Assembly: GCF_026191675.1 (NCBI RefSeq)
Contig: NZ_JAKRRY010000024.1
Coordinates: 1-64,000, forward strand
Reading direction: 5' to 3'
Source of the DNA: Vibrio qingdaonensis
GTDB taxonomy: Bacteria; Pseudomonadota; Gammaproteobacteria; Enterobacterales; Vibrionaceae
Length of the DNA: 64,000 nt
In this document: positions 27,061 to 35,334 of the stretch, one piece after another
Layout: each line of letters opens with the position of its first letter
Numbering within the stretch: position 1 is the first letter of the stretch
Notes under the pieces: generated by a model
What the model was told of the DNA's origin: nothing
Databases searched by the model: none
The model's input: the letters and a program-made list of their open reading frames with translations, nothing else
Position numbers and translations under genes: made by a program

Positions 27061-28266
27061 TTATTGTACTGAATTAACATCTAATCCAGCATTTAGCATT
27101 CCAATTAGCTCCGACACATGAACTAGCGCACACATTTGCTCTTTCACCATGCCCGCTAACCAAGGACGCTTGCCTGATTGTTCTCGCCACCTTACGGCTT
27201 CTGGCCGCAGTTGTTCGGTGCCTTTAAGCTCTGTCGATGCCAAGCCCCAATTACTTTCGCCTAACATGACAATGTACTCATATTGCGATTTGTACTCATC
27301 GTCGGTCAAGACATCGGGCATCACCCACTTCGCGGTATCCACCACATCGAGCTGACTATCTCTACTCGACTGTAAGCCGAGATACCAAGCTGGACGACCA
27401 ATTAAGTGGCTTAACTCGCCCATTTTATGAATACCACCTAGCTCATCTAGCGGCACCGCAAACGTCATGCCATTAACGGCAAAGTACAATACTTGGAAAT
27501 TTTCACTGCGCTCGGTGCTTTGCCACACCGTGGCATCTCCGCCACCAAAACTGGCTTGGTGAGGATCAAGCACATTCTCTGTTGTGATTGTTTGCTCTGG
27601 TTCAGAAACCGCGAGATCGCTATCGGTTTCACTAGTGACATCATCAACATCACTTGTCGCCTCAGGCACATGATCTGTTTCTGGTAATACCCAGTGTTGG
27701 ATTTCTGACTCCGGCTGTATTAACTCAGGTTGCACAAGTTCAGACTGCTCTAGCTGCGGTTGCTCTAGATCCGGCTGCTCTAGCTCTGACTGCAATAAAG
27801 GCTGAAGCACTTCAGGTGTATCAACTTCTGCCTGTGAACGCATACCATCAAACAACTTTTCAAGCTGTTGCAAATTAGGCGGTTCATCATAATCAACATC
27901 ACGTCCATAATGCACGGAAGGTTCAATATGCATGCTAGGTTGAGCCTGAAACTCCATTTTGTCTATTGCTGCTGCTTCAACACAGGTTTCTTCTTTGGCA
28001 CTATCATAATGTACGGTATCAAGCACTGGTGCCTGACACTCAGCTGAATTTGTATCAGCATGGCACTCCGTCAAATCGGCACTCGACTCTGAATCGGCCG
28101 CGTTGTCAGTACACGCTATTTCAACGGAAGCGTTCTCGCTTGAACTCGTGCCACTTTGGGTATGGCATTCACTCTCGTCTTCAGAAAAGTCACCCATGCC
28201 AAGTAACGAGTTAAAGTAATCATCAAGCGCTTGTTCGCTGGATAGCGGTGCTTCATCCATTGCCAT
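27061..28266 (-). CDS. parP: Chemotaxis array polar localisation protein ParP (CheW-like)
   Basis: A 401-residue protein with a CheW-like C-terminal domain (about residues 265-395, FQVLYFAVNGMTFAVPLDEL onward) and a long acidic N-terminal region. In V. cholerae and V. parahaemolyticus ParP ties CheA arrays to ParC at the old pole. Identity rests on that domain and on the parC-parP-cheW order. Residues about 158-185 are a five-residue repeat (LEQPx) encoded by a 15-bp tandem repeat. The ATG at 28266 overlaps parC by 14 bases, with GAGAGG 10 bases upstream; ATG 28260 is an alternative. Confidence 0.88.
   Translation of the reverse strand: MAMDEAPLSSEQALDDYFNSLLGMGDFSEDESECHTQSGTSSSENASVEIACTDNAADSESSADLTECHADTNSAECQAPVLDTVHYDSAKEETCVEAAAIDKMEFQAQPSMHIEPSVHYGRDVDYDEPPNLQQLEKLFDGMRSQAEVDTPEVLQPLLQSELEQPDLEQPQLEQSELVQPELIQPESEIQHWVLPETDHVPEATSDVDDVTSETDSDLAVSEPEQTITTENVLDPHQASFGGGDATVWQSTERSENFQVLYFAVNGMTFAVPLDELGGIHKMGELSHLIGRPAWYLGLQSSRDSQLDVVDTAKWVMPDVLTDDEYKSQYEYIVMLGESNWGLASTELKGTEQLRPEAVRWREQSGKRPWLAGMVKEQMCALVHVSELIGMLNAGLDVNSVQ
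27722..27796. repeat. 15-bp tandem repeat inside parP
   Basis: Five consecutive 15-bp units of the form agctcnggntgctct, diverged from one another, encode the (L/V)(E/V)QPx pentapeptides. Copy-number change would keep the reading frame. Confidence 0.7.
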
Positions 28267-29035
28267 CAATCGCTAGCCTCTCTAAATAGATGAGTAGTTG
28301 TTTATACGCAAACACACCGCGACTACCAGCAGCAAAGTGCGATGCTGGTAAATGCTTAAGGCTGGCATCTCGAAATTTGGTATCAATAGGGACCGCCGAG
28401 CTCCAGACTTGGTCCGGGTAGTCTTGCTTTAATTGTGTCAACGTCTGCAGTGAGGCGCGTGTTCGCTTATCGTACATGGTTGGCACAATGGTCACTTTAA
28501 ACGGGCGCTGGCGAGACTTTTGCATAATGGCCAAGGTTCTGACCATCCTTTCTAACCCTTTCATGGCTAAAAATTCCGTTTGAACCGGGATCAATATTCT
28601 ATCGCTCGCCGCCAACGCATTCACCATCATGACACCAAGTATTGGTGGACAATCGATTAATACGTAGTCGTAGTGATCGCGCAGCGTCAACAGGGCTCGC
28701 TTAAGAATTAACCCCATGCCACTACGATTTCCCATGACTCTGTCAAGGGTTGCGAGCGACATGTGCGCAGGAATCACATCAATATTGTCGATATTCGTTT
28801 CATGAACCAGAGCTTTTACTCGCGTCTCGGTAAACTCTTTCAACTGGAACAAGTCGAATAGACTTCGCGGTAGCGTATCGGAGTCCATCCCTAAGTACGT
28901 GGTAAGCGAAGCATGTGGATCGGTATCAATCAACAGCACTCGGTGACCTTTTTGCGCGAGTAAACCCGCCAACGTCACCGTGCTGGTTGTTTTTCCAACG
29001 CCACCTTTTTGGTTAGCAACACTCCATACAATCAT
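28253..29035 (-). CDS. parC: ParA-like ATPase ParC (polar chemotaxis array localisation)
   Basis: A 260-residue ParA/MinD ATPase. The deviant Walker A KGGVGKTT is at residues 10-17, with switch I DTDPHASLT near residue 40 and Walker B YVLIDCPPILG near residue 120. It is not a chromosome partition gene: it lies between cheB and parP. In Vibrio this position encodes ParC, which is recruited by the pole organiser HubP and places chemotaxis arrays. Only one base separates it from cheB. Confidence 0.92.
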   Translation of the reverse strand: MIVWSVANQKGGVGKTTSTVTLAGLLAQKGHRVLLIDTDPHASLTTYLGMDSDTLPRSLFDLFQLKEFTETRVKALVHETNIDNIDVIPAHMSLATLDRVMGNRSGMGLILKRALLTLRDHYDYVLIDCPPILGVMMVNALAASDRILIPVQTEFLAMKGLERMVRTLAIMQKSRQRPFKVTIVPTMYDKRTRASLQTLTQLKQDYPDQVWSSAVPIDTKFRDASLKHLPASHFAAGSRGVFAYKQLLIYLERLAIDGNG

Positions 29036-29036
29036 G

Positions 29037-30248
29037 TTACTGCCTCTTTAGCTCAACAAGAATACGCTCAGCTACTCGCTCCAAAGGCAGGTTTTCTGTC
29101 GAAATTCCCGCTTTAGCAACGGCTTGAGGCATACCATAAACCACGCAACTTTCTTCATCTTGTGCCCACACCGTAGAGCCGGCATTTTTTAACATACGCG
29201 CTCCCTCACGACCATCAGCGCCCATTCCGGTTAAAATGACCGACAGCACTTTATCGTGATAAATCTTAGCGGCAGAACCGAATGTCACGTCTACACACGG
29301 CTTATAGTTCATCCGTTCTCCACCATCAATGATGCGTAATTTGGCACTTGACGGACGTCCTTCTAGCATCATTTGCATGCCACCAGGCGCAAGGTATGCA
29401 ACACCCGGTTGCAATACATCACCATCGGCTGCTTCTTTTACCGTGATTTGGCACAGCGAATTGAGCCGCGCTGCGAATGCTGCGGTAAACGTTGCAGGCA
29501 TATGTTGAACCAACAAAATAGGATGCGGATAGTTTCTAGGAAACTGCGTTAAAATCCGTTGCAATGCAACAGGCCCGCCAGTGGAAGTACCAATAGCCGT
29601 CAACTGATACGTCTTACCCGACGCGCGAAAGCGTGCTTGCAATGGCGTTTGAGCAGCAGCGCTGCTTGTTCTCGCTATTGCAGAGTCAGCAGGCTTATTT
29701 GATGCCATACGAGCGGAAGTATTCAGCGATGACGCACCTAACGTGCTAGAAGCCGTAGATGTAGATGTAGATGTAGATGTAGATGTAGATGCAGAGCTTG
29801 GTAACATTCTTGGTGAACGCGAAACCAGTGGTGTGCGGCGCATCATAGTCCGACGGCTAGCAATCTGCTGCACGCGTTGTTGCAACAACGCGACCGCCTC
29901 ATCTTTATTTCGTGCGATGTCTTCGAATTTCTTAGGGAGAAAGTCTAACGCTCCCGCCTCTAATGCATCTAACGTCGCTTTCGCACCATCATGCGTCAGC
30001 GATGAAAACATTAGTATGGGCGTCGGCTGTTTCGCCATGATTTCACGCACTGCTGAAATGCCATCCATCACCGGCATTTCAATGTCCATAGTAATAACGT
30101 CTGGCTTGAGAGAAAGCGCTTTTTCAAGCGCTTCTTTGCCATTGACCGCCACATCGATTACTTCTAATCGGGGGGCGGCATTAATGATATCACTGACTCG
30201 ACGACGAAAAAAACTTGAATCGTCTACTACTAACACTTTGATCGACAT
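29037..30248 (-). CDS. cheB: Protein-glutamate methylesterase CheB
   Basis: A 403-residue response regulator and methylesterase that demethylates chemoreceptors for adaptation. The receiver domain has VVDDSS at residues 8-12 and the phosphorylation site Asp55 (TMDIEMP). The C-terminal esterase has the nucleophile in IGTSTGGP, a histidine in VQHMP and the aspartate in GMGADGREGA. The linker (about residues 135-200) is unusually long and Ser/Thr-rich, with an (ST)6 run from a hexanucleotide repeat. ATG follows AAGGAAA. Confidence 0.96.
   Translation of the reverse strand: MSIKVLVVDDSSFFRRRVSDIINAAPRLEVIDVAVNGKEALEKALSLKPDVITMDIEMPVMDGISAVREIMAKQPTPILMFSSLTHDGAKATLDALEAGALDFLPKKFEDIARNKDEAVALLQQRVQQIASRRTMMRRTPLVSRSPRMLPSSASTSTSTSTSTSTASSTLGASSLNTSARMASNKPADSAIARTSSAAAQTPLQARFRASGKTYQLTAIGTSTGGPVALQRILTQFPRNYPHPILLVQHMPATFTAAFAARLNSLCQITVKEAADGDVLQPGVAYLAPGGMQMMLEGRPSSAKLRIIDGGERMNYKPCVDVTFGSAAKIYHDKVLSVILTGMGADGREGARMLKNAGSTVWAQDEESCVVYGMPQAVAKAGISTENLPLERVAERILVELKRQ
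29755..29790. repeat. Hexanucleotide tandem repeat in the cheB linker
   Basis: Six perfect copies of GTAGAT (+ strand), read as alternating Ser-Thr codons on the coding strand. It is a candidate length-variable locus that would not shift the frame. Confidence 0.9.
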
Positions 30249-30259
30249 AGATTTCCTTA

Positions 30260-32536
30260 TCAGATACGCGATGCTGCGGCGTACTGTTTAAGTAAATCAG
30301 GCACGTCCAAAATTAAAGCAATATGGCCATCACTGGTAATCGTTGCGCCCGCCATACCAGGCGTACCCTGCAATAACTTATCAAGCGGTTTAATCACCAC
30401 TTCTTCTTGGCCAATGAGGGTATCAACAACAAAACCGACACGTTGACTACCGATTTGAACAATCACCACATGACCATGGCCTGTGCGTTGTTCCGCACGA
30501 CCCGCATGGGAAGCTAGCCAGTTTTGTAAATAGAATAGCGGAATCGATTTGTCGCGAACGATAATCGTCAATTGCCCATCAACGACGTTAGTGCGACTTA
30601 AATCAAGGTGGAAGATCTCATTAACGCTCGCAAGCGGCAGTGCAAATGGATTGCCGCCAACGCCTACCATCAAGGTGGGTAGAATCGCTAGAGTCAGCGG
30701 AACTTTGATGGTGATTTTAGTCCCCGTACCGAGCTCTGAATCAATATCAATAGAACCGTTTAGGGTATTAATCGCGGTTTTTACCACATCCATCCCTACG
30801 CCGCGTCCAGAAATATCGGAGATTTTTTCCTTACTGGAAAAGCCCGGCATGAATATCAGATTAAAACACTCTTTGTTGGTCAGACGCGAAGCCGCATCTT
30901 CATCCATCATGCCACGTTTAACCGCAATTGCTCGCAGCTTATCCGGATCCATGCCACCGCCATCATCGACGATAGCCAGTTCAATATGGTCACCTTCTTG
31001 TGACGCAGACAAGGTAACGGTACCTGTGCGTGATTTGCCCGACTGCTCGCGCACATCTGGCATTTCAATCCCATGGTCAACCGAATTTCGAACCAAGTGA
31101 ATCAGCGGATCCGCTAACGCTTCAACCAAATTTTTATCTAGATCCGTTTCTTCACCTTGCATCACCAACACGATGTCTTTGTTCAGACTACGAGCGAGGT
31201 CGCGAATCACGCGAGGAAAACGTCCAAAGACCTTCTTGATGGGCTGCATGCGGGTTTTCATTACCGCGCCTTGCAAGTCTGCTGTTACAACATCAAGATT
31301 AGAGACCGCTTTTGACATCTCTTCATCGTTGCTATTAAGGCCGAGGCTAACCAATCGGTTTCGAACCAACACCAACTCACCCACCATATTCATGATGGTA
31401 TCGAGTGTAGACGTGTCCACGCGCACGCTGGCTTCTGCCTGTGGTTTTTTCACAGGCGTTGCTTTCGTTTCGCTATTTGCAGGCAGCTTCTTCTCTTGCA
31501 TCGCTGGCGCTGAAATCGGCGCTGGATGAGAAGCAGGAGCCACACTGACTGCACGTTCAGTGCTCGATACCCCAGCTGGAGTGAGTTCAGCGGTAGACGC
31601 GTTAGACTCTTGTAACACGGAGACAGGTTTCGTCGCGGCTTCTAGCTCTTCTGGTGAAGGACCATTGCCCACACCATGCAGTTCATCCAGTAGCTTTTCA
31701 AACTCTTCGTCCGTCATCAAATCCCCACCTGAAGGCGGCGAAGCTGGAGAAGGGGTTGGTGTCGCAGTCGGGAGGACAGCAGGTTGAGACGAAGCATCAC
31801 CTAATGATGGGCCTTTGCCGACACCATGAAGTTCATCCAACAGCTTTTCAAATTCATCATCGGTAATATCAGAAGAACTGGCGTTAGCCGCTTGCGGCGT
31901 TTTATCTACCGAAGTAACGGCGGCCGAAACTGGCTGAGAAGGCACGTTTTTTTTCTGGTTAGGCGCAGCGCCTTTGCCGTGTAGTTCATCTAAAAGACGT
32001 TCGAATTCATCTTGAGTAATATCATCGATTGAGCCGCCTTGAGCATCAATCGACGTTGATTCAACAGCAGCAGGCTCACTAATAGCCTCAACAATCGGTG
32101 CCACTGGCGCGGCGGGTTGAGGCACCTCGATAGGTTCGTTGCTGGTCGCTGGTGAGCTAAGACAATGTAACGCTTCTAAAAGACCAGGATCGGCAGGCGT
32201 GATAGATTCAGAGTTTTGTACCGACTGAAACTGATGATTAATGGTATCCAATGCTTTAAGCATGGTATCCATTAGGTTTGCGTCAACGCCTCTTTGGCCA
32301 TTTCGCAAAATATCAAACACATTCTCCGCACCATGGCAGGTATCCACAAGTTCGGTCAACGCTAAAAACCCTGCGCCACCTTTAACAGTATGAAAGCCTC
32401 TAAATATTGCATTGAGCAGATCTTTATCTTCAGGGTTATTCTCTAGCTCAACCAGTTGCTCGGACAACAGTTCAAGAATTTCACCCGCTTCCACTAGAAA
32501 GTCCTGAAGGATTTCTTCATCTAATTCGTAGCTCAT
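30260..32536 (-). CDS. cheA: Chemotaxis histidine kinase CheA
   Basis: A 758-residue kinase. The Hpt domain carries the phospho-accepting His49 (FRGFHTVKGGAG). The dimerisation domain starts near residue 370 (VRVDTSTLDTIMNMVGELV). The ATPase shows LIHLVRNSVDHGIE, the GGGMD box and GRGVGMDVV, and a CheW-like P5 domain follows. The 130-370 linker has no obvious CheY-binding P2 fold. Instead it carries three copies of a helical motif (DEFExLLDELHGxG) at about 171-189, 223-240 and 272-290. ATG follows GAGG. Confidence 0.96.
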   Translation of the reverse strand: MSYELDEEILQDFLVEAGEILELLSEQLVELENNPEDKDLLNAIFRGFHTVKGGAGFLALTELVDTCHGAENVFDILRNGQRGVDANLMDTMLKALDTINHQFQSVQNSESITPADPGLLEALHCLSSPATSNEPIEVPQPAAPVAPIVEAISEPAAVESTSIDAQGGSIDDITQDEFERLLDELHGKGAAPNQKKNVPSQPVSAAVTSVDKTPQAANASSSDITDDEFEKLLDELHGVGKGPSLGDASSQPAVLPTATPTPSPASPPSGGDLMTDEEFEKLLDELHGVGNGPSPEELEAATKPVSVLQESNASTAELTPAGVSSTERAVSVAPASHPAPISAPAMQEKKLPANSETKATPVKKPQAEASVRVDTSTLDTIMNMVGELVLVRNRLVSLGLNSNDEEMSKAVSNLDVVTADLQGAVMKTRMQPIKKVFGRFPRVIRDLARSLNKDIVLVMQGEETDLDKNLVEALADPLIHLVRNSVDHGIEMPDVREQSGKSRTGTVTLSASQEGDHIELAIVDDGGGMDPDKLRAIAVKRGMMDEDAASRLTNKECFNLIFMPGFSSKEKISDISGRGVGMDVVKTAINTLNGSIDIDSELGTGTKITIKVPLTLAILPTLMVGVGGNPFALPLASVNEIFHLDLSRTNVVDGQLTIIVRDKSIPLFYLQNWLASHAGRAEQRTGHGHVVIVQIGSQRVGFVVDTLIGQEEVVIKPLDKLLQGTPGMAGATITSDGHIALILDVPDLLKQYAAASRI

Positions 32537-32545
32537 AGTCCACCT

Positions 32546-33262
32546 CTAAAACCCAAGACTCGAAAGCAAATCATCGACTTCGTCTTGCGAGGAAACGGCA
32601 TCCGTTCGCTCATGAGGGTTAATAATGGGTCCCTCAACGCCAACTGGTGCCTGCTTTGGTTTTGTAGTTATTGATTGTTGTTCGTCACTGAACACTTTCA
32701 AAATTTCCACAAGCCTTGTTTCCACTTCACTCACTAATGTGATAACTCGGCGTATGATTTGTCCAGTAAGGTCTTGAAAGTCCTGCGCCATGAGGATATT
32801 AGTTAGCTGCGTTCGAAGTTCAGTGCTATCGCCCTCAACCTGAGTCAGTAAGTCATCAATCCGGTGACACAAATCTTTAAATGTTTGTAGCTCAACGCGT
32901 CCATGCATGAGTTCATTCCATTGTGGACGAACTTGTAGCAAGCACCCATGAAGGTTATCGGCCATTGGCAAGCAATGCTCAACCGCATCCATGGTCGTAT
33001 TCGCTGAAACTTCGGTTTTATTAATCACGTATTCAAGACGATCGCGCGCTTCAGGAATTTCGTCATTGGCGATCTCGTTTAATCGAGTATCGATACTAAA
33101 TTCGCTTAATGCGTCGTGTAGATCTCGCGTCAATGCTCCAACTTCTTGGAGCACCCGACTTTCACTACTGCCTTGAATCATCATGACTAGCTCATCCGCC
33201 TCTTGCTGCTTTTGCTCTTCAAGGAGCACAACAAGTTGCTTAGCTTGTTCCAATGAAATCAT
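32546..33262 (-). CDS. cheZ: CheY-P phosphatase CheZ
   Basis: A 238-residue helical protein that dephosphorylates CheY. The catalytic region AQDFQDLTGQIIRRV (with the active glutamine) is near residues 157-171. The C-terminal DDLLSSLGF tail is the CheY-binding peptide known from E. coli (DDLLDSLGF). It lies between cheY and cheA. Confidence 0.96.
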   Translation of the reverse strand: MISLEQAKQLVVLLEEQKQQEADELVMMIQGSSESRVLQEVGALTRDLHDALSEFSIDTRLNEIANDEIPEARDRLEYVINKTEVSANTTMDAVEHCLPMADNLHGCLLQVRPQWNELMHGRVELQTFKDLCHRIDDLLTQVEGDSTELRTQLTNILMAQDFQDLTGQIIRRVITLVSEVETRLVEILKVFSDEQQSITTKPKQAPVGVEGPIINPHERTDAVSSQDEVDDLLSSLGF

Positions 33263-33293
33263 TCTGAAATAGCCACTTTGCTATGGGAGCGCG

Positions 33294-33674
33294 TTATAAA
33301 CGCTCAAAAATTTTGTCTAATTTTTCTTTTAATGTTGCAGCAGTAAATGGTTTAACAATGTAGCCATTGACACCTGCTTGTGCCGCTTCAATGATCTGCT
33401 CGCGTTTTGCTTCTGCAGTGATCATTAGGACAGGTAAATGTTTTAACTCGTCATCTGCTCGAATGTGGCGAAGAAGATCGATACCTTGCATGCCTGGCAT
33501 ATTCCAGTCAGTCACCACAAAGTCGAAGTCGCCTTTTTTGAGCATAGGTAACGCTGTTAAACCATCATCAGCTTCAAGCGTGTTGCTAAAGCCCAAGTCG
33601 CGTAGAAGGTTTTTGACAATACGTCGCATTGTTGAAAAGTCGTCAACAATAAGGATTTTCATGTTTTTATTCAA
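33294..33674 (-). CDS. cheY: Chemotaxis response regulator CheY
   Basis: A single-domain receiver (126 residues from this start). The acidic pocket VDDFST, the phosphorylated Asp in VVTDWNMPG, the conserved Thr in MITAEA and Lys in YIVKPF are all present. When phosphorylated it binds FliM and reverses the motor. Sequence is close to V. cholerae CheY3. I place the start at the TTG that follows GGAGG by five bases; a GTG at 33686 (MEAILNKNMK) is in frame and is often used in annotation. Confidence 0.95.
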   Translation of the reverse strand: MNKNMKILIVDDFSTMRRIVKNLLRDLGFSNTLEADDGLTALPMLKKGDFDFVVTDWNMPGMQGIDLLRHIRADDELKHLPVLMITAEAKREQIIEAAQAGVNGYIVKPFTAATLKEKLDKIFERL

Positions 33675-33707
33675 AATTGCCTCCACTGAAAGCAAGATCA
33701 GTGATTA

Positions 33708-34442
33708 TTAATTATTATCAGTCCAAGCGCTGAGCTTGGTTCGAAGACGCTGCATCGTTTGACTAAGTATTTGGCTAACGCGCGATTCGCTGACGCCTAA
33801 TACTTCACCTATCTCCTTCAAATTCAACTCTTCGTCATAATACAGGGATAACGTTAAGGCTTCACGCTCAGGGAGCGTTTTTATCGATTCAATTAACGCT
33901 TCGCGAAATGCATCATCCGCGACGCCCTGAAATGGCGAATTGTCTTCATCGTCTGTTGCAACAGAAACAGAGTCCTCTGAAACGCCTAAATCTTCAATAC
34001 CTACCAAACGAGAACAGCTTATATCTGTTAATGCACGATGGTATTGTGTCAAACTCATGCCTAAATGCTGGGCAACCTCTGCATCCGTAGGCTCTCGATT
34101 AAGCTCAACTTTTAGCAATGAGATGGCTTGCGAAATATCGCGACTGTTCTTGTGTACCGACCTAGGCACCCAATCACCACGACGAATATCATCCAACATG
34201 GCACCACGTATACGGATTCCTGCATACGTTTCAAAACTTGCACCCTTACTACCGTCGTAGTTTTTTTGTGCTTCAATCAAGCCGATCATGCCGGCTTGAA
34301 TCAAATCTTCCACCAATACATTCGGCGGCAGTCGCCCAATTAAGTGGTGCGCAATTCGCTTCACTAATACTGAGTATTTCTCTAAGAAAGCTTGCTGACC
34401 GCTTAAATTGGCATGCTGGTCATAGGTCAAAGCTTTATTCAC
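33708..34442 (-). CDS. fliA: Flagellar sigma-28 factor FliA
   Basis: A 244-residue sigma factor for late flagellar genes. Region 2 (LPPNVLVEDLIQAGMIGLIEAQ), region 3 (ELNREPTDAEVAQHLGM) and the region 4 helix-turn-helix (LNLKEIGEVLGVSESRVSQI) are in the FliA order. The start is a GTG behind GAGGAA and overlaps flhG by 8 bases. Matched sigma-28 promoters before both flagellin genes in this window are its expected targets. Confidence 0.97.
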   Translation of the reverse strand: MNKALTYDQHANLSGQQAFLEKYSVLVKRIAHHLIGRLPPNVLVEDLIQAGMIGLIEAQKNYDGSKGASFETYAGIRIRGAMLDDIRRGDWVPRSVHKNSRDISQAISLLKVELNREPTDAEVAQHLGMSLTQYHRALTDISCSRLVGIEDLGVSEDSVSVATDDEDNSPFQGVADDAFREALIESIKTLPEREALTLSLYYDEELNLKEIGEVLGVSESRVSQILSQTMQRLRTKLSAWTDNN

Positions 34443-35334
34443 TAAACGGTTCCTCTAGTGCTGCAGGTCGATTTAGCAAGCGCTCGACGAAAAATTCTAG
34501 ATGCCCACTAGGGACTTTAGGAATCGGCCAAGTTAGCGCTTTGTTTGCTAAAGAATTTAAAGCTAACGCAGCAGGCGAGCGCGGAAACGCATCCACAACA
34601 ATCTTCTGCCTTTTCACTGCTTGTCGCACTTTATCATCTAACGGGATACAAGCGACTAACTCAAGGCTCACATTGAGGAATCTCTCTGTGACTAGTGTCA
34701 ATTTTGCGAATAATTCTCGGCCTTCTCGGTAGCTACGCACCATATTCGCCACAACTTTAAAGCGTTGAACCTGATGCTCTCGGCTCAATAACTTAATCAA
34801 CGCATAGGCATCAGTAATCGATGTTGGTTCATCACACACCACCACAACCACATCTTGTGCCGCGCGAGAAAAACTCACCACCATGTCTGAAATACCGGCA
34901 GCAGTATCTACTAGCAGGACATCCATCTCATCTTCTAACGTACCAAAGGCACGAATCAAACCGATATGTTGTGCATGGCTTAATTCTGTCATGCTTTGCG
35001 TGCCTGAGGTGGCAGGAATAATACGGATGCCGTGTGGACCTTCCACAATCGCATCTTGTAAATCGCATTCACCCGCTAGAACATGCCCTAAGTTTCTCTT
35101 AGCGCGAATTCCAAGCATTACGTCGACATTGGCCAGACCTAAGTCCGCATCCAAAACCATGACTTTTTTGCCCTGACGAGCCATACAAATCGCAAGCCCA
35201 AGTGTTACGTTAGACTTGCCCACACCACCTTTACCACCAGTAACCGAAATTACCTTTGTGTACGTTGGCTGAGTCAAACGTCTCAGTCCACTAGCTTGGT
35301 CATGTATCATGTTATTTGTCATATTCGCTTGCAC
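34435..35334 (-). CDS. flhG: Flagellar number regulator FlhG (MinD-like ATPase)
   Basis: A 299-residue MinD/ParA ATPase that restricts flagellar number. The N-terminal DQASGLRRL motif (residues 12-20) is the known activator of FlhF GTPase. The deviant Walker A GGKGGVGKS is at 33-41 and DTAAGIS marks switch II. A C-terminal amphipathic membrane helix is likely in the FVERLLNRPAALEE tail. The GTG start has the strong site GGAGGGGG just upstream, at the end of flhF. Confidence 0.95.
   Translation of the reverse strand: MQANMTNNMIHDQASGLRRLTQPTYTKVISVTGGKGGVGKSNVTLGLAICMARQGKKVMVLDADLGLANVDVMLGIRAKRNLGHVLAGECDLQDAIVEGPHGIRIIPATSGTQSMTELSHAQHIGLIRAFGTLEDEMDVLLVDTAAGISDMVVSFSRAAQDVVVVVCDEPTSITDAYALIKLLSREHQVQRFKVVANMVRSYREGRELFAKLTLVTERFLNVSLELVACIPLDDKVRQAVKRQKIVVDAFPRSPAALALNSLANKALTWPIPKVPSGHLEFFVERLLNRPAALEEPFSE

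Noticed and set aside
28253..29035. ParA-like gene as a chromosome or plasmid partition gene
   Set aside because: No parB or parS nearby, and it sits between cheB and the CheW-like parP, the known parC position in Vibrio.
29743..30291. 182-codon + strand ORF opposite cheB
   Set aside because: Antisense to the conserved receiver domain; it opens in the hexanucleotide repeat and shows no recognisable protein features.
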